A DNA stretch of 64,000 nucleotides from Mycolicibacterium neoaurum VKM Ac-1815D (GCF_000317305.3 NC_023036.2:310001-374000), one strand, 5' to 3'. Shown: positions 34,143 through 43,158, counted from the stretch's first letter. The notes: a model not told the origin generated them from the letters alone. Program-made: numbers and translations.

Positions 34143-34580
34143 TCAGGCCAGCTGCTCTGCGCGCTTCTTCAGGTTGTTCGCCAGGTGCTCCAGCGCATCG
34201 TTGACGACCTTCTTGATCATCATCGCCGGCACGCCGGGCATATCGACCTCGACGTCCATATCGACGGTCAACAGGCTGGTCGGGCCCATGTCGACGACGG
34301 CGAAGAGCTGCTCCTGCTTGGAGAACAGATTGCCCTGCTGCATCACGGTCTGGATCTGTCCGTCGGCGGGGTAGTAGACAGCCTGGATGTAGCTGCCCTC
34401 CATGCCCTGGATCTTGGTGTCCAGCCGCAGCTGGCTCGGCCGGCCATCGTCATAGCGGGCCAGGATCCACGCGCCGGTGACCTCTTCGTTCCACTGCGGG
34501 TAGGCCTCGAAGTCGGCCACGATCGCCATGATGGTGGCGGCGGGTGCGGCGACCTCGACGGTCTTGCTGACGATCGGCAT
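34143..34580 (-). CDS. SRPBCC (START-like) family protein, TB18.5/Rv0164-like
   Basis: 145-aa helix-grip protein with the N-terminal polyketide-cyclase/START signature VSKTVEVAAPAATIMAIVAD followed by FEAYPQWNEEVTGA, and a long C-terminal amphipathic helix ending NNLKKRAEQLA. Such proteins bind hydrophobic ligands, often lipids. A TATGCT hexamer lies exactly 7-12 bases before the ATG, which predicts a leaderless mRNA. It lies between mce1R and the Rv0163-like thioesterase, as in M. tuberculosis, and a lipid-carrier role is plausible. Confidence 0.88.
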   Translation of the reverse strand: MPIVSKTVEVAAPAATIMAIVADFEAYPQWNEEVTGAWILARYDDGRPSQLRLDTKIQGMEGSYIQAVYYPADGQIQTVMQQGNLFSKQEQLFAVVDMGPTSLLTVDMDVEVDMPGVPAMMIKKVVNDALEHLANNLKKRAEQLA

Positions 34581-34586
34581 CGGGCG

Positions 34587-34592
34587 AGCATA
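34587..34592 (-). promoter_or_regulatory. Predicted -10 of a leaderless transcript (TB18.5-like gene)
   Basis: TATGCT on the minus strand occupies exactly -12 to -7 relative to the A of ATG 34580. It fits the mycobacterial SigA TANNNT pattern with the start codon at +1. Confidence 0.5.
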
Positions 34593-34642
34593 GCGAGTCG
34601 GCCAATGGCTCAGCCGTATCAGCCGGCGTATCGGCCGCCCTG

Positions 34643-35152
34643 TCAGTCGGGCGTCGCGTCATGAACAGCCGACTGCAGCAGGGCGCGTACGGCTTCCGGG
34701 ATGGGTACCGGACGGCGGGTCTGACGGTCGACGTAGACGTGCACCCAGGAGCCGACCGCGGCGGGCCGCGTATTCAGCCCGGCGGCGGGCCGCGTATTCA
34801 GCCCGGCGGCAGGCCGCGCATTCAGCCCGGCGGCGGGCCGCGCATCCCCTGCTGCCCACAGTCCGGTGCGATAGGTGACGCTGCTGGTGCCCAACCGGGT
34901 CACCGCCAGACCGACCACCAGGTCGGCGGGGAACTGCAGTTCGGCGTAGTAGCGACAACTTGATTCGGCGACCACCGCCAGCCACGGGGCGGCCATCGCA
35001 TCGACACCCGCGCGGCGTCCGATCCAGGCGTTGATGGCGGTGTCGAAGAGTTGGTAATAGACGGCGTTGTTGAGGTGTCCGAACATGTCGTTGTCGGTCC
35101 ACCTGGTCTGCACCGGCCAGTGAACTCCGAAGTCCGCGCTCGTGTACTCCAT
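34643..35152 (-). CDS. Acyl-CoA thioesterase, 4HBT hot-dog family (Rv0163-like)
   Basis: 169 aa. The 4-hydroxybenzoyl-CoA thioesterase signature is VQTRWTDNDMFGHLNNAVYY (catalytic Asp in WTDNDM) at residues ~13-33, then FDTAINAWIG and ESSCRYYAELQFPADLVVGL. Hydrolysis of short or medium acyl-CoA is expected. The protein is interrupted between beta strands by three and a half copies of an 8-residue repeat (ARPAAGLN/TRPAAGLN) at about residues 105-133, before WVHVYVDRQTRRPVPIPE. The repeat insert makes it longer than Rv0163-like relatives usually are. It lies head-to-head with adhE1. Confidence 0.87.
   Translation of the reverse strand: MEYTSADFGVHWPVQTRWTDNDMFGHLNNAVYYQLFDTAINAWIGRRAGVDAMAAPWLAVVAESSCRYYAELQFPADLVVGLAVTRLGTSSVTYRTGLWAAGDARPAAGLNARPAAGLNTRPAAGLNTRPAAVGSWVHVYVDRQTRRPVPIPEAVRALLQSAVHDATPD
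34761..34847. repeat. 24-bp in-frame tandem repeat inside the thioesterase gene
   Basis: Three full 24-bp units start at 34761, 34785 and 34809, and a partial fourth starts at 34833. The unit is GCGGGCCGCGTATTCAGCCC plus GGCG. Units 1 and 2 are identical and unit 3 differs at two bases, suggesting recent replication slippage. On the coding strand each encodes an Ala/Thr-Arg-Pro-Ala-Ala-Gly-Leu-Asn block. Confidence 0.9.
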
Positions 35153-35177
35153 GCGGCAAGCATGTCAGGCTGGCACC

Positions 35178-36272
35178 ATGCACATTCGCGGCGCAGTCCT
35201 GGAGTCCATCGGCGCGGCCCGACCGTATTCCGCATCCCGCCCGATCGCCGTGACCGAGCTCGAACTCGCCGATCCTGGCGACGGCGAGCTGCTTGTGCGC
35301 ATCGAGGCCGCGGGCCTGTGCCACTCCGACCTGTCGGTGGTCGACGGCAACCGAGTCCGTCCGATCCCCATGCTGCTCGGCCACGAGGCCGCCGGCATCG
35401 TCGAAAAGGTCTGCGGTACATCGGATCTGGCGCCGGGTCAACGTGTGGTGATGACCTTTCTTCCGCGCTGTGGGCAGTGCCGGGCATGCGCGACCGACGG
35501 TCTGGCCCCGTGTATCCCCGGTAGCGCGGCCAACGGCGCGGGCACACTGCTCAGCGGCGCGGTCCGGCTGGCCCGCCCGAATACCGAGCAGGTGCTGCAC
35601 CATCTCGGTGTATCCGGATTCGCCACCCACGCGGTGGTGGACCGGCGGTCGGTGGTCCCGGTGGACGATGATGTGCCCGCCGTGGTCGCATCATTGCTGG
35701 GCTGCGCGGTGCTCACCGGCGGCGGGGCGGTCCTCAACGCCGGGGAGCCCAAGCCGGGCCAGACCGTCGCGATCGTCGGCATGGGTGGGGTCGGGATGGC
35801 GGCCATGCTGACCGCGCTGGCCCATGATGATGTGCGGGTCGTCGCGGTGGACCGGCTGGCGGACAAGCTGGCGCTGGCCCGCGAGCTGGGCGCCCATGCG
35901 GTGTCCACACCCGAGGAAGCCGATTTCACCGCCGAGGTCGTCATCGAGGCCGTCGGCCATGCGGCCGCGCTGGAGACCGCCATCGGGCTGACCGCCCCCG
36001 GCGGGCGGACCATCACCGTCGGGCTGCCCGCGCCGGACGCCCGAATTTCGTTGTCGCCGTTGAGCTTGGTGGCCCAGGGGCGGACGTTGATCGGCAGCTA
36101 TCTGGGTTCGGCGGTGCCGGCCCGCGATATCCCGCGCTTTGTCGAATTGTGGCGGGCCGGACGGCTTCCGGTGGAGAAGCTGGTGTCGGCGACGCTGTCC
36201 CTCGACGAGATCAACACCGGCATGGACGCCCTCGCCGACGGCCTTGCGGTGCGTCAGATCATCGAGTTCTAG
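35178..36272 (+). CDS. adhE1: Zinc-type alcohol dehydrogenase AdhE1 (Rv0162c-like)
   Basis: 364-aa MDR alcohol dehydrogenase. The catalytic zinc site is GLCHSDLSVVDG (Cys ligand) and LGHEAAG. The structural-zinc lobe is altered: CGQCRACATDGLAPC retains four Cys. The cofactor motif is GMGGVGMAAM, and VVAVDRL places an Asp for NAD(H). It starts at ATG 35178; upstream in-frame ATG 35142 lies within the divergent thioesterase gene. A gene with this identity next to the Rv0163-like gene matches Rv0162c. It is convergent with the phospholipase-D-like gene, with 2 bp between them. It belongs to the same superfamily as the NDMA-type enzyme at 2363 but is clearly different in sequence. Confidence 0.88.
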   Translation: MHIRGAVLESIGAARPYSASRPIAVTELELADPGDGELLVRIEAAGLCHSDLSVVDGNRVRPIPMLLGHEAAGIVEKVCGTSDLAPGQRVVMTFLPRCGQCRACATDGLAPCIPGSAANGAGTLLSGAVRLARPNTEQVLHHLGVSGFATHAVVDRRSVVPVDDDVPAVVASLLGCAVLTGGGAVLNAGEPKPGQTVAIVGMGGVGMAAMLTALAHDDVRVVAVDRLADKLALARELGAHAVSTPEEADFTAEVVIEAVGHAAALETAIGLTAPGGRTITVGLPAPDARISLSPLSLVAQGRTLIGSYLGSAVPARDIPRFVELWRAGRLPVEKLVSATLSLDEINTGMDALADGLAVRQIIEF

Positions 36273-36274
36273 CC

Positions 36275-37792
36275 TCAGATCGGCAGGCCTACCCGCTTGC
36301 CGACAGAGCGCACCACCGACCACGCTCCCGGGGCGCCCTTGACCAACGGCCAGGTGACAAAGGCGATGGCCACCGAGGCGACGCTGACGGCCAACGAGGT
36401 GGGCACCCGGACGGGATCCATCAGGTCGTTCTCGGCGAACGGGCCGGCATCGGCGGACACCATGTGCGGGGTGAACTTGCGCAGCGAGCGTCCGCGCAGG
36501 GTGTCGACGGCCTTCAGGATCGACCCCCTGGCGCGGATCTCGGCGCGGACGCTGTCGAGCGGCAGCCGCAGATGCTCGGCGAGCAGGCCGTCGCGCATAT
36601 CGGCGATATGCGCGCGGATGTCCGCACGGTCCGGCGAATCCTCCAGCGCCAGATCGCATTCGCTGTCGAAGCCCAGCGATCTGTTATTCAGGTTGGACGA
36701 TCCGATGCGCAGGAACCGATCATCGATGACCACGACCTTGGAGTGCACATAGAGCGACTGCCCGCCGGGCACGGCAGGCCAGTAGACCCCGAGCCGGTCG
36801 TGTTCGTCGGCCTCCCACAACAATCGGAGCATCCGTTCACGCGCGCTGTCCATCGATTCGCGTTCCAGCGGGCTCTCCGAGGTGCGCGGCAGCACGACTA
36901 TCACCTCGGGGCCGTTGCGCTCACGCAGGCGGTCGGCGAGGGCCTCGCAGATGCCGCGGGAGGCCAGGTACTGGTTCTCCAGGTAGATGACGTCGCGCGC
37001 CGCCGCGACGGCCGCCAGATTGAGCGCCTCCACCTCGCGGACCTCCTCGCGCTCGGGCAACGAGGGCAACGTGCGGGCGATACCCACCTCGACGTTTCGT
37101 AACGCCGGTTCGCAGTGCTTGGGCCAGACACTCGCGCCGGGCCCCAGCGGCGGCAATTCCTCCCCGGTGGCCTGTCGCCAGCGGTCGCGGGCCAATTCGC
37201 CGAGCGCCTGGGCCGCGGGTCCGTCGACGACGGCGGCGACCTCGTGCCGCGGACCGTACGATTCACCGCCGCCGCGGCGCCCAGGGTTGTCCGCGTCGTG
37301 GTCGCGGGTGTCCCACCGGCCCAGCGTCAGATCGATACCCCCGCAGAAGGCCACCGCATCGTCGATCACCACGACCTTCTGATGATGCACCGCTCCGGTG
37401 GGGTGCGCGCCGTCCACGGCCAGGTGCATTCGTTCGGAGGTGATCCGGTTGAGCCACTCGACCGGGACGATGCTGTACCAGTAGCGCTCGAATACCGACA
37501 GCAGCCTCAGGTTGGTCTTGAGCACGTACACCTTGAGGTGCGGGCGGCGCCACAGCAGCCAGAACAGGAACGGTCCGAGCTGGTTGGGGCCCGGTAGCGT
37601 GCCACGCCCCGGTTCGAACGTCGTCCGGGCATCGAAGTCCCAGCCCACCAGCAGGATCCGGTTCTCCGCACCCAGCATCGCCGATTTCACGTGGGCCAGA
37701 TAGTCCGCGCCGTCGATGATCGGCGCGAAGCGCTCCGCCTCGACCGTGCGCCAGCACGTATCCCCTTCGACGAGCAGTCGCTGCTCGGCCAT
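36275..37792 (-). CDS. Phospholipase D-superfamily protein (cardiolipin-synthase-like)
   Basis: 505 aa from ATG 37792, which has GGAGG 8 bases upstream; ATG 37798 is too close to it. There are two HKD motifs: HHQKVVVIDDAVAFCGGIDL (about residue 140) and HSKVVVIDDRFLRIGSSNLN (about residue 345), each with the following Gly-Gly/Gly-Ser. This is the pairing needed for one active site. A C-terminal hydrophobic helix (about 470-490, LAVSVASVAIAFVTWPLV) may anchor the protein. Substrates could be phosphatidylglycerol (cardiolipin synthesis) or phospholipids (phosphatidyl transfer/hydrolysis). The lack of N-terminal membrane helices argues against a classical ClsA-type synthase. Confidence 0.87.
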   Translation of the reverse strand: MAEQRLLVEGDTCWRTVEAERFAPIIDGADYLAHVKSAMLGAENRILLVGWDFDARTTFEPGRGTLPGPNQLGPFLFWLLWRRPHLKVYVLKTNLRLLSVFERYWYSIVPVEWLNRITSERMHLAVDGAHPTGAVHHQKVVVIDDAVAFCGGIDLTLGRWDTRDHDADNPGRRGGGESYGPRHEVAAVVDGPAAQALGELARDRWRQATGEELPPLGPGASVWPKHCEPALRNVEVGIARTLPSLPEREEVREVEALNLAAVAAARDVIYLENQYLASRGICEALADRLRERNGPEVIVVLPRTSESPLERESMDSARERMLRLLWEADEHDRLGVYWPAVPGGQSLYVHSKVVVIDDRFLRIGSSNLNNRSLGFDSECDLALEDSPDRADIRAHIADMRDGLLAEHLRLPLDSVRAEIRARGSILKAVDTLRGRSLRKFTPHMVSADAGPFAENDLMDPVRVPTSLAVSVASVAIAFVTWPLVKGAPGAWSVVRSVGKRVGLPI

Positions 37793-37879
37793 AGTCATCT
37801 CCTCCGCCTGCACTCACATACTGAGTCGGCTTACGGGCGGCCCTAGGCACGCGAAAGAGATGCGAAACACATCAGGGGT

Positions 37880-38881
37880 TTACCCAATATCGCGCAGATC
37901 GATACCGCCCGTGACCACCATCTCTGCGTAGCGGCGGGCATCGTCGGTCAGTCGGGCGAGGACCTGGTCGCCGGGTATCTCCATCGGCGTCAGGCTGTTC
38001 TGCTCGTTGAAGCGCTGATAGGCCGCACTGGCGAAGGTGGCCTTGAGACCGGCGACCAGCGGGCCGGTCACCTCGGCGGGGGTGCCCTTGGGCACGGTCA
38101 TGAAGCGATACTGCGAGACGACCACGTCATAGCCCAGTTCACGGGCGGTCGGGACGTCGGGCAGGAAATCGATCCGCTCGGGGCTGAAGACGTTGAGCGC
38201 GACCAGCTTGCCCGAATCGATGTTCTCGATCGCCTCCCCCACGTGGATGACGGCGATATCGACGTCGTTGGCCAGCACGGCCGCCAGGTTCGGGGCCCCG
38301 CTGTCGAACGGCACCGCCTGGGAGAGCACCCCAGCACCCTTCATCAGCAGTGCCCCGGACAGTTGTGCTCCGGTCCCCACCCCGGTGGTGCCGTATCGCA
38401 GCGGCCGCTGGGCCGTCTGCAGATCGGTGAAGGTGCGCAGGCCCGTCTGCGGGGTGGTCACCAGCACATAGTTCTCGCTGGAAATGCCGTGCACCACGTC
38501 GACGTCGTCGATATGGCGGACCTTGTCCGGAGCCACCGCCAGCGGTGTGATGGTGTACAGCGACGCATTCTGGATGGACAGCATCGTGCCGTCGGCGGGC
38601 GCACCGGCGAGATCGGCCGCCGCGGCGGCACCGTTATCGCCCTGGCGATTGATGACGCGGAACGGCTGGTCCAGATCGGCGGCGAGTCCCTTGGCGACGG
38701 CGCGGCTGACCAGATCGCTGGACCCGCCTGCGGCATAGCCGACCAGCATGTCCACCGCACCGGTGGGCCAGATGCCCTCGGCCGCGCTCGAGGCATCGGC
38801 GGGCGCACCGTCACATGCGGTGACCACCAACGCGGCGGCCGCCGCCAGCGCGGCCAGTGAACGAGTGGCAGACATCCCCAT
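37880..38881 (-). CDS. Tripartite tricarboxylate transporter-type substrate-binding lipoprotein (TctC/Bug)
   Basis: 333 aa. ATG 38881 has GGAAGGG 6 bases upstream. The signal MGMSATRSLAALAAAAALVV ends in TAC, giving a lipobox cysteine near residue 23. The mature part is a Bug/TctC solute receptor: VDMLVGYAAGGSSDLVSRAV near the start, GDNGAAAAADLAGAPADGTM, RYGTTGVGTGAQLSGALLM and FLPDVPTARELGYDVVV. Such receptors bind carboxylates. No tctA or tctB membrane gene is nearby, so the binding protein is an orphan here. It may work with a distant transporter or act as a sensor. Confidence 0.87.
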   Translation of the reverse strand: MGMSATRSLAALAAAAALVVTACDGAPADASSAAEGIWPTGAVDMLVGYAAGGSSDLVSRAVAKGLAADLDQPFRVINRQGDNGAAAAADLAGAPADGTMLSIQNASLYTITPLAVAPDKVRHIDDVDVVHGISSENYVLVTTPQTGLRTFTDLQTAQRPLRYGTTGVGTGAQLSGALLMKGAGVLSQAVPFDSGAPNLAAVLANDVDIAVIHVGEAIENIDSGKLVALNVFSPERIDFLPDVPTARELGYDVVVSQYRFMTVPKGTPAEVTGPLVAGLKATFASAAYQRFNEQNSLTPMEIPGDQVLARLTDDARRYAEMVVTGGIDLRDIG

Positions 38882-38977
38882 GAGGGCCCTTCCGGAGCTT
38901 CGTCGATCGCGCGTTTTGACGGTTACGTCAGGAAGGGTACGCGCCAAGTAGCTACCGTCCGACCATTCCGGGTCGAA

Positions 38978-40690
38978 TCAGAACCAACTGCTCTGCATAT
39001 CCAGCGTCGTACGGTCCAGGCTGGCCAGCAAATCCAGTTGCGGATACACCTTGGGCAACTCGTAGCGGTAGAAGAACCGCGCGGCCTGCCGCTTGCCTTC
39101 GTAGAAATCACCATCTTTGGCAAACGCGGCCAGGTGTTGCTCCAGCCATACCCACGCGATCACGATATGGCCGAAGGCCTCCAGATAGACCGCGCTGTTT
39201 GCCATCGTCACCACGGGGTCGTCGCCGGCGAACATCGTGGCGGTCACCTCGACCAGACGCTGCCACGCCGCGGCCAGCTGCGCGGCCATCGGGTCATCAC
39301 CGGCCCGGGCCACCGTGTCGGCGATGCGGTTCGCCAGCGCCGTCATGGCCGCCCCGCCGTTCTGGGCGACCTTGCGACCCAACAGGTCCAGGCTCTGGAT
39401 TCCGTGGGTGCCCTCGTGGATCGGGTTGAGCCGGTTGTCCCGATAGTGCTGCTCGACGTCGTACTCGCGGGTGTAGCCGTAGCCGCCCAGCACCTGAATG
39501 GCCAGGCTGTTGGCCTCCAGGCACCACTGCGAGGGCCAGCTCTTGGCGATCGGGGTCAGGATGTCGAGCAGCTCGCGCTCACCGAGGTCGGTGAGCTTCG
39601 CGCAGTACAGGGCCAGCCCCAAGGCACCCTCGACGTAGGACTTCTGCGCGAGCAGCATCCGTTTGACATCGGCATGGGCGATGATCGGGACCTGCGGGGT
39701 GGCCGGGTCCTTCACCAAGCGTCCCTGGGGGCGTTCGCGGGCGTAGTCCAGCGACTTGAGATAGCCGGTGTAACCCAGTGCCACCGCGCCCATCCCGACC
39801 CCGAGCCGCGCCTCGTTCATCATGTGGAACATGTAGGCCAGCCCACGATGCGGTTCACCGACCAGATACCCGACCGCGCCGTCGAAGTTCAGCACGGTGT
39901 TGGTGATGCCACGTTGTCCCATCTTGTGGTTGAGCCCGGAGATCGCCACCGCATTGCGCGCACCCACCGTGCCGTCGGCGTCGACGATGTACTTGGGCAC
40001 GATGAACAGCGAGATGCCCTTGGTCCCCGCGGGGCCGCCGGGGATCTTCGCCAGCACCAGGTTGACGATGTTCTCGCTCATCTCGTGTTCGGCGCCCGAG
40101 ATCCACATCTTGGTGCCGTACACCCGGTAGGTGCCGTCGTCCTGCGGCTCGGCGCGCGTGGTGATATCGGCCAGCGAGGAACCTGCCTGGGTTTCCGAGA
40201 GCGCCATGGTGCCGGTGAACCGGCCCGCCAGCATCGGTTTGACGAACCTGTCGACCTGCTCGGGGGTGCCGAACTCCGCGAGCAGATTGGCGTTGGCGAT
40301 GGTCAGCATCAGGTAACCAGAGGTGCTGATGTTGGCCGCCGAGATCCAGGCGAACCCGGCCTGGGCGACGGCGGTCGGCAGCTGCGCGCCACCGAGTTCG
40401 GCGTCGAAGGACATCCCGATCAGATCGGCCTTGGCGAACGCCTCCAGCGCCACCTTCACCTCCGGGATGACGGTGACGGTGGTGCCGTCGAACGTGGGCT
40501 CGTTGGCGTCGCTGAGCTTGTTGTGCGGCGCGAAGTACCGTTCGGCCAGCTGCTCACAGAGTTCCAGCACACCGTCGAACGTCTCCCGGGAGTGCTCGGC
40601 GAAACGCGGCAGTGCGGTCAACTCCTCGACCCGCAGCCATTCGTAGAGCAGAAAATCCAGGTCGCGCCGCGACAGGATGGTCGACTTCAT
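38978..40690 (-). CDS. Acyl-CoA dehydrogenase, long form with extra C-terminal domain
   Basis: 570 aa, about 180 longer than classical acyl-CoA dehydrogenases. FAD/substrate motifs: MALSETQAGSSLADITTRAE, YGTKMWISGAEHEMSENI, QVLGGYGYTREYDVEQHYRD with the catalytic-base region YRDNRLNPIHEGTHGIQS (Glu in IHEGT). The extra ~110 residues after LLGRKVAQNGGAAM match the C-terminal extension of FadE5-type enzymes, which handle broad saturated acyl chains. It is followed downstream on the same strand by an orphan lipoprotein gene, and preceded by desA3 20 bp upstream. FAD-dependent alpha-beta dehydrogenation of acyl-CoA is expected. Confidence 0.88.
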   Translation of the reverse strand: MKSTILSRRDLDFLLYEWLRVEELTALPRFAEHSRETFDGVLELCEQLAERYFAPHNKLSDANEPTFDGTTVTVIPEVKVALEAFAKADLIGMSFDAELGGAQLPTAVAQAGFAWISAANISTSGYLMLTIANANLLAEFGTPEQVDRFVKPMLAGRFTGTMALSETQAGSSLADITTRAEPQDDGTYRVYGTKMWISGAEHEMSENIVNLVLAKIPGGPAGTKGISLFIVPKYIVDADGTVGARNAVAISGLNHKMGQRGITNTVLNFDGAVGYLVGEPHRGLAYMFHMMNEARLGVGMGAVALGYTGYLKSLDYARERPQGRLVKDPATPQVPIIAHADVKRMLLAQKSYVEGALGLALYCAKLTDLGERELLDILTPIAKSWPSQWCLEANSLAIQVLGGYGYTREYDVEQHYRDNRLNPIHEGTHGIQSLDLLGRKVAQNGGAAMTALANRIADTVARAGDDPMAAQLAAAWQRLVEVTATMFAGDDPVVTMANSAVYLEAFGHIVIAWVWLEQHLAAFAKDGDFYEGKRQAARFFYRYELPKVYPQLDLLASLDRTTLDMQSSWF

Positions 40691-40710
40691 ATCGCCAGGC
40701 TAACCCCCGC

Positions 40711-41949
40711 TCAGGCGGCCGCGATCTCCCCCGACCTGAGTTCGCGCAATGCGGTGCGCAGCCCACGCCGCCGGCCGGTGGCCGGATCGATCCCGAAAGA
40801 TTCCCGGACGCCGTCGCGGATCCGGAATTTCAGCTCGGAGTTGGTCTCCGGCGCGTCATCCGGGGTGGCCTTGAGGAATCTGTTCGGCAGTGCCAGTTTG
40901 GCGATCGTCCACCACGACTGGCTGTACTGACGCGCCAGCGAGCCCGTCGTGTAGGGCAGGTCGTACTTGTCGCACAGCGCCTGCACCTTCACCGCGATCT
41001 CGGAGTACCGGTTGCTCGGCAGATCCGGGAAGAGGTGGTGCTCGATCTGGTAGCAGAGGTTGCCACTCATGAAGGCCATCACCGGCCCGGCATGGAAGTT
41101 CGCGGATCCCAGCATCTGGCGCAGATACCACTCACCGCGTGATTCTCGCTCGAACTCCTCGCGGGTGAATTTCTCTGCGCCGTCCGGGAAATGACCGCAA
41201 AAGATCACCACGTACGCCCAGTAGTTGCGGATCAGGTTGGCGACCGCGTTCGCCCCCAGGGTGTATTTCCAGTTGGGTCCCGACAGCGCCGGGAAGATCA
41301 CGTAGTCCTTGCCGACCTGCTTGGCGACCTTCTTGCCGATGATGCGCAGATCCTTGCGGATCTCCGCCATGGTCTTCTCGCCCTTGCGCCACTTCGTGGT
41401 TTCCACGCCGTGCAATGCGACGCCCCATTCGAACAACGTGCCGAGCAGGAAGTTGTAGAGCGAGTTGCCGATCATCCAGCGCTCCCACGGCTCGTCGCGA
41501 GTGAGCCGCATGATGCCGTAGCCGATATCGTCGTCGAGGCCGATGACATTGGTGTACTTGTGGTGGATGTAGTTGTGCGACTTCTTCCAGTGCACGGCCG
41601 GCGAGGTGGTGTCCCACTCCCATTCGGTCGAGTGGATCTCCGGGTCGTTCATCCAATCCCACTGGCCGTGGATGATGTTGTGCCCGAGTTCCATGTTCTC
41701 GATGATCTTGGCCGCGCCCAGCATCGCGGTGCCCGCCGCCCAGCAGATCTTGTTGCGACTGTTGAACAATGCGATGCGTCCGCCGACGGCAAGCGCGCGT
41801 TGCAGCTGAATGGACCGGCGGATGTAGCGGGCGTCGCGCTCGCCGCGGGATTCCTCCACCTCGGCTCGGATCGCGTCGAGCTCACGTTCGAGTTGGTCGA
41901 CATCGTCGGATGTGAGGTGGGCGTATGCCTTGATATCGGTGATGGCCAT
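40711..41949 (-). CDS. desA3: Stearoyl-CoA 9-desaturase DesA3 (Rv3229c-like)
   Basis: 412-aa membrane di-iron fatty acid desaturase. ATG 41949 follows AGGAGG by six bases. His boxes: GHNIIHGQWDW (HxxxH), HNYIHHKYTN (HxxHH) and QIEHHLFPDLPSNRY (HxxHH-like). Hydrophobic segments lie between boxes 2 and 3. The order after the reductase gene is as in Rv3230c-Rv3229c, where the pair converts stearoyl-CoA to oleoyl-CoA for membrane lipids and triacylglycerol. It follows the reductase gene by 10 bp and is probably co-transcribed with it. Confidence 0.92.
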   Translation of the reverse strand: MAITDIKAYAHLTSDDVDQLERELDAIRAEVEESRGERDARYIRRSIQLQRALAVGGRIALFNSRNKICWAAGTAMLGAAKIIENMELGHNIIHGQWDWMNDPEIHSTEWEWDTTSPAVHWKKSHNYIHHKYTNVIGLDDDIGYGIMRLTRDEPWERWMIGNSLYNFLLGTLFEWGVALHGVETTKWRKGEKTMAEIRKDLRIIGKKVAKQVGKDYVIFPALSGPNWKYTLGANAVANLIRNYWAYVVIFCGHFPDGAEKFTREEFERESRGEWYLRQMLGSANFHAGPVMAFMSGNLCYQIEHHLFPDLPSNRYSEIAVKVQALCDKYDLPYTTGSLARQYSQSWWTIAKLALPNRFLKATPDDAPETNSELKFRIRDGVRESFGIDPATGRRRGLRTALRELRSGEIAAA

Positions 41950-41959
41950 GCGATTCCTC

Positions 41960-43105
41960 CTAGACGTTGATGGTGCAGTCGCCGGACGCGGCCGAGACGC
42001 AGGTCTGGATCCGGTCACCCTCGCCGTGCTCGACGCCTGACCGGAAGTCGCGCACATGCCCGGATTCCAGTGGCAGCACGCAGGTTTGGCAGATTCCCAT
42101 CCGGCATCCGAAGGGCATCTGAATGCCGAGGCGCTCGCCGGCCTCCAGCAGGGATGTGGCTCCGTCGACCTCGATCGTCTTGTCCGAGATGGCGAAGGTC
42201 ACCGTGCCGCCCTCACCGCCCTTGTCGGTCCGGTCGATGACGAATCGCTCCATGTGCAACTGGTTTTCGGGCAGCCCGGCCGCCGTCCAGACGCGCTCGA
42301 TATCGTCCAGCATGGCCGGTGGCCCGCATGCCCAGGTGGGCCGCTCGGTCCAGTCGGGGACGATATCGGCCAGCCGGTCCAGGTCGAGGTGCCCCATCCG
42401 GTCGGTCATCTGCAGGTGCAGCCGGTAGTCGGGCCTGCCGTCCTGCATCTCGATCAGCTCGTCGTGAAAGATGACATCCTGCGGCGACGGCGCCGAGTGG
42501 ATGTGCACGATATTGCTGGTCTGACCGCGCTGCGCGATGGACCTCAGCATGGCGATCACCGGGGTTATCCCGCTGCCCGCGGTGACGAGGAGCATCTTCA
42601 CCGGCGGCGGATCGGGCAGGGCGAACTGCCCCTTGGGGGCCGCCAAGCGAACAATTGTTCCGGGTTTCACACCGTTGACGAGGTGGGTGGACAGGAAGCC
42701 TTCCGGGGTGGCCTTGACGGTGATCGAGATCAGCTTGCCGTCGCGTTCGGGCACCGAGGTCAGGGAGTAGGACCGCCAGTGCCACCGGCCGTCGACCCGC
42801 AGGCCGATTCCGACGTACTGACCGGGCTGATAGTCGGCGGCGAAACCCCACCCCGGTTTGATGACGACCGTGGCCGAATCCTCGGTCTCCCTGCGGACAT
42901 CGACGATCGCACCGCGTAGTTCGCGGGCGGTCCACAGGGGGTTGAGCATCTTCAGGTAGTCGTCGGGTAGGAGCGGAGTGGTGGCCCTGGCCGCCAGCCC
43001 GCGGATCATGTTGATCGTGGAGCCGCCCTCCGGCGACGCCGTCGCGATATCACGCGCGGGCTTCTGGCTCCATTTCGTCAGCCCGCGAAGATCAAGTGAA
43101 CACAT
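41960..43105 (-). CDS. Ferredoxin reductase partner of DesA3 (Rv3230c-like), FAD/NAD(P)H plus 2Fe-2S
   Basis: 381 aa from ATG 43105, close to the 380 aa of Rv3230c; a GTG 6 bp earlier is an alternative. The FAD-binding module has [17 protein letters not shown] (RxYS), followed by the NAD(P)H domain with [19 protein letters not shown] and [16 protein letters not shown]. The C-terminal plant-type ferredoxin domain has [19 protein letters not shown] and a final Cys in [14 protein letters not shown], giving the Cx4Cx2C...C 2Fe-2S ligands. It transfers electrons from NAD(P)H to DesA3. First gene of the desA3 unit. Confidence 0.92.
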   Translation of the reverse strand: MCSLDLRGLTKWSQKPARDIATASPEGGSTINMIRGLAARATTPLLPDDYLKMLNPLWTARELRGAIVDVRRETEDSATVVIKPGWGFAADYQPGQYVGIGLRVDGRWHWRSYSLTSVPERDGKLISITVKATPEGFLSTHLVNGVKPGTIVRLAAPKGQFALPDPPPVKMLLVTAGSGITPVIAMLRSIAQRGQTSNIVHIHSAPSPQDVIFHDELIEMQDGRPDYRLHLQMTDRMGHLDLDRLADIVPDWTERPTWACGPPAMLDDIERVWTAAGLPENQLHMERFVIDRTDKGGEGGTVTFAISDKTIEVDGATSLLEAGERLGIQMPFGCRMGICQTCVLPLESGHVRDFRSGVEHGEGDRIQTCVSAASGDCTINV

Positions 43106-43158
43106 GTACACCCAGTTACCCAGGTGCGACGCAGTTCACACATCGACTTTTCGCGCCA

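Noticed and set aside
34761..34847. Short regularly spaced repeats considered as a CRISPR remnant
   Set aside because: The units are contiguous with no spacers, in frame within a coding gene, and no cas genes are present.
39038..40930. A 630-codon plus-strand frame over the acyl-CoA dehydrogenase and desA3 junction
   Set aside because: It lies opposite a gene with complete acyl-CoA dehydrogenase motifs, and the translated product has shadow-frame composition.
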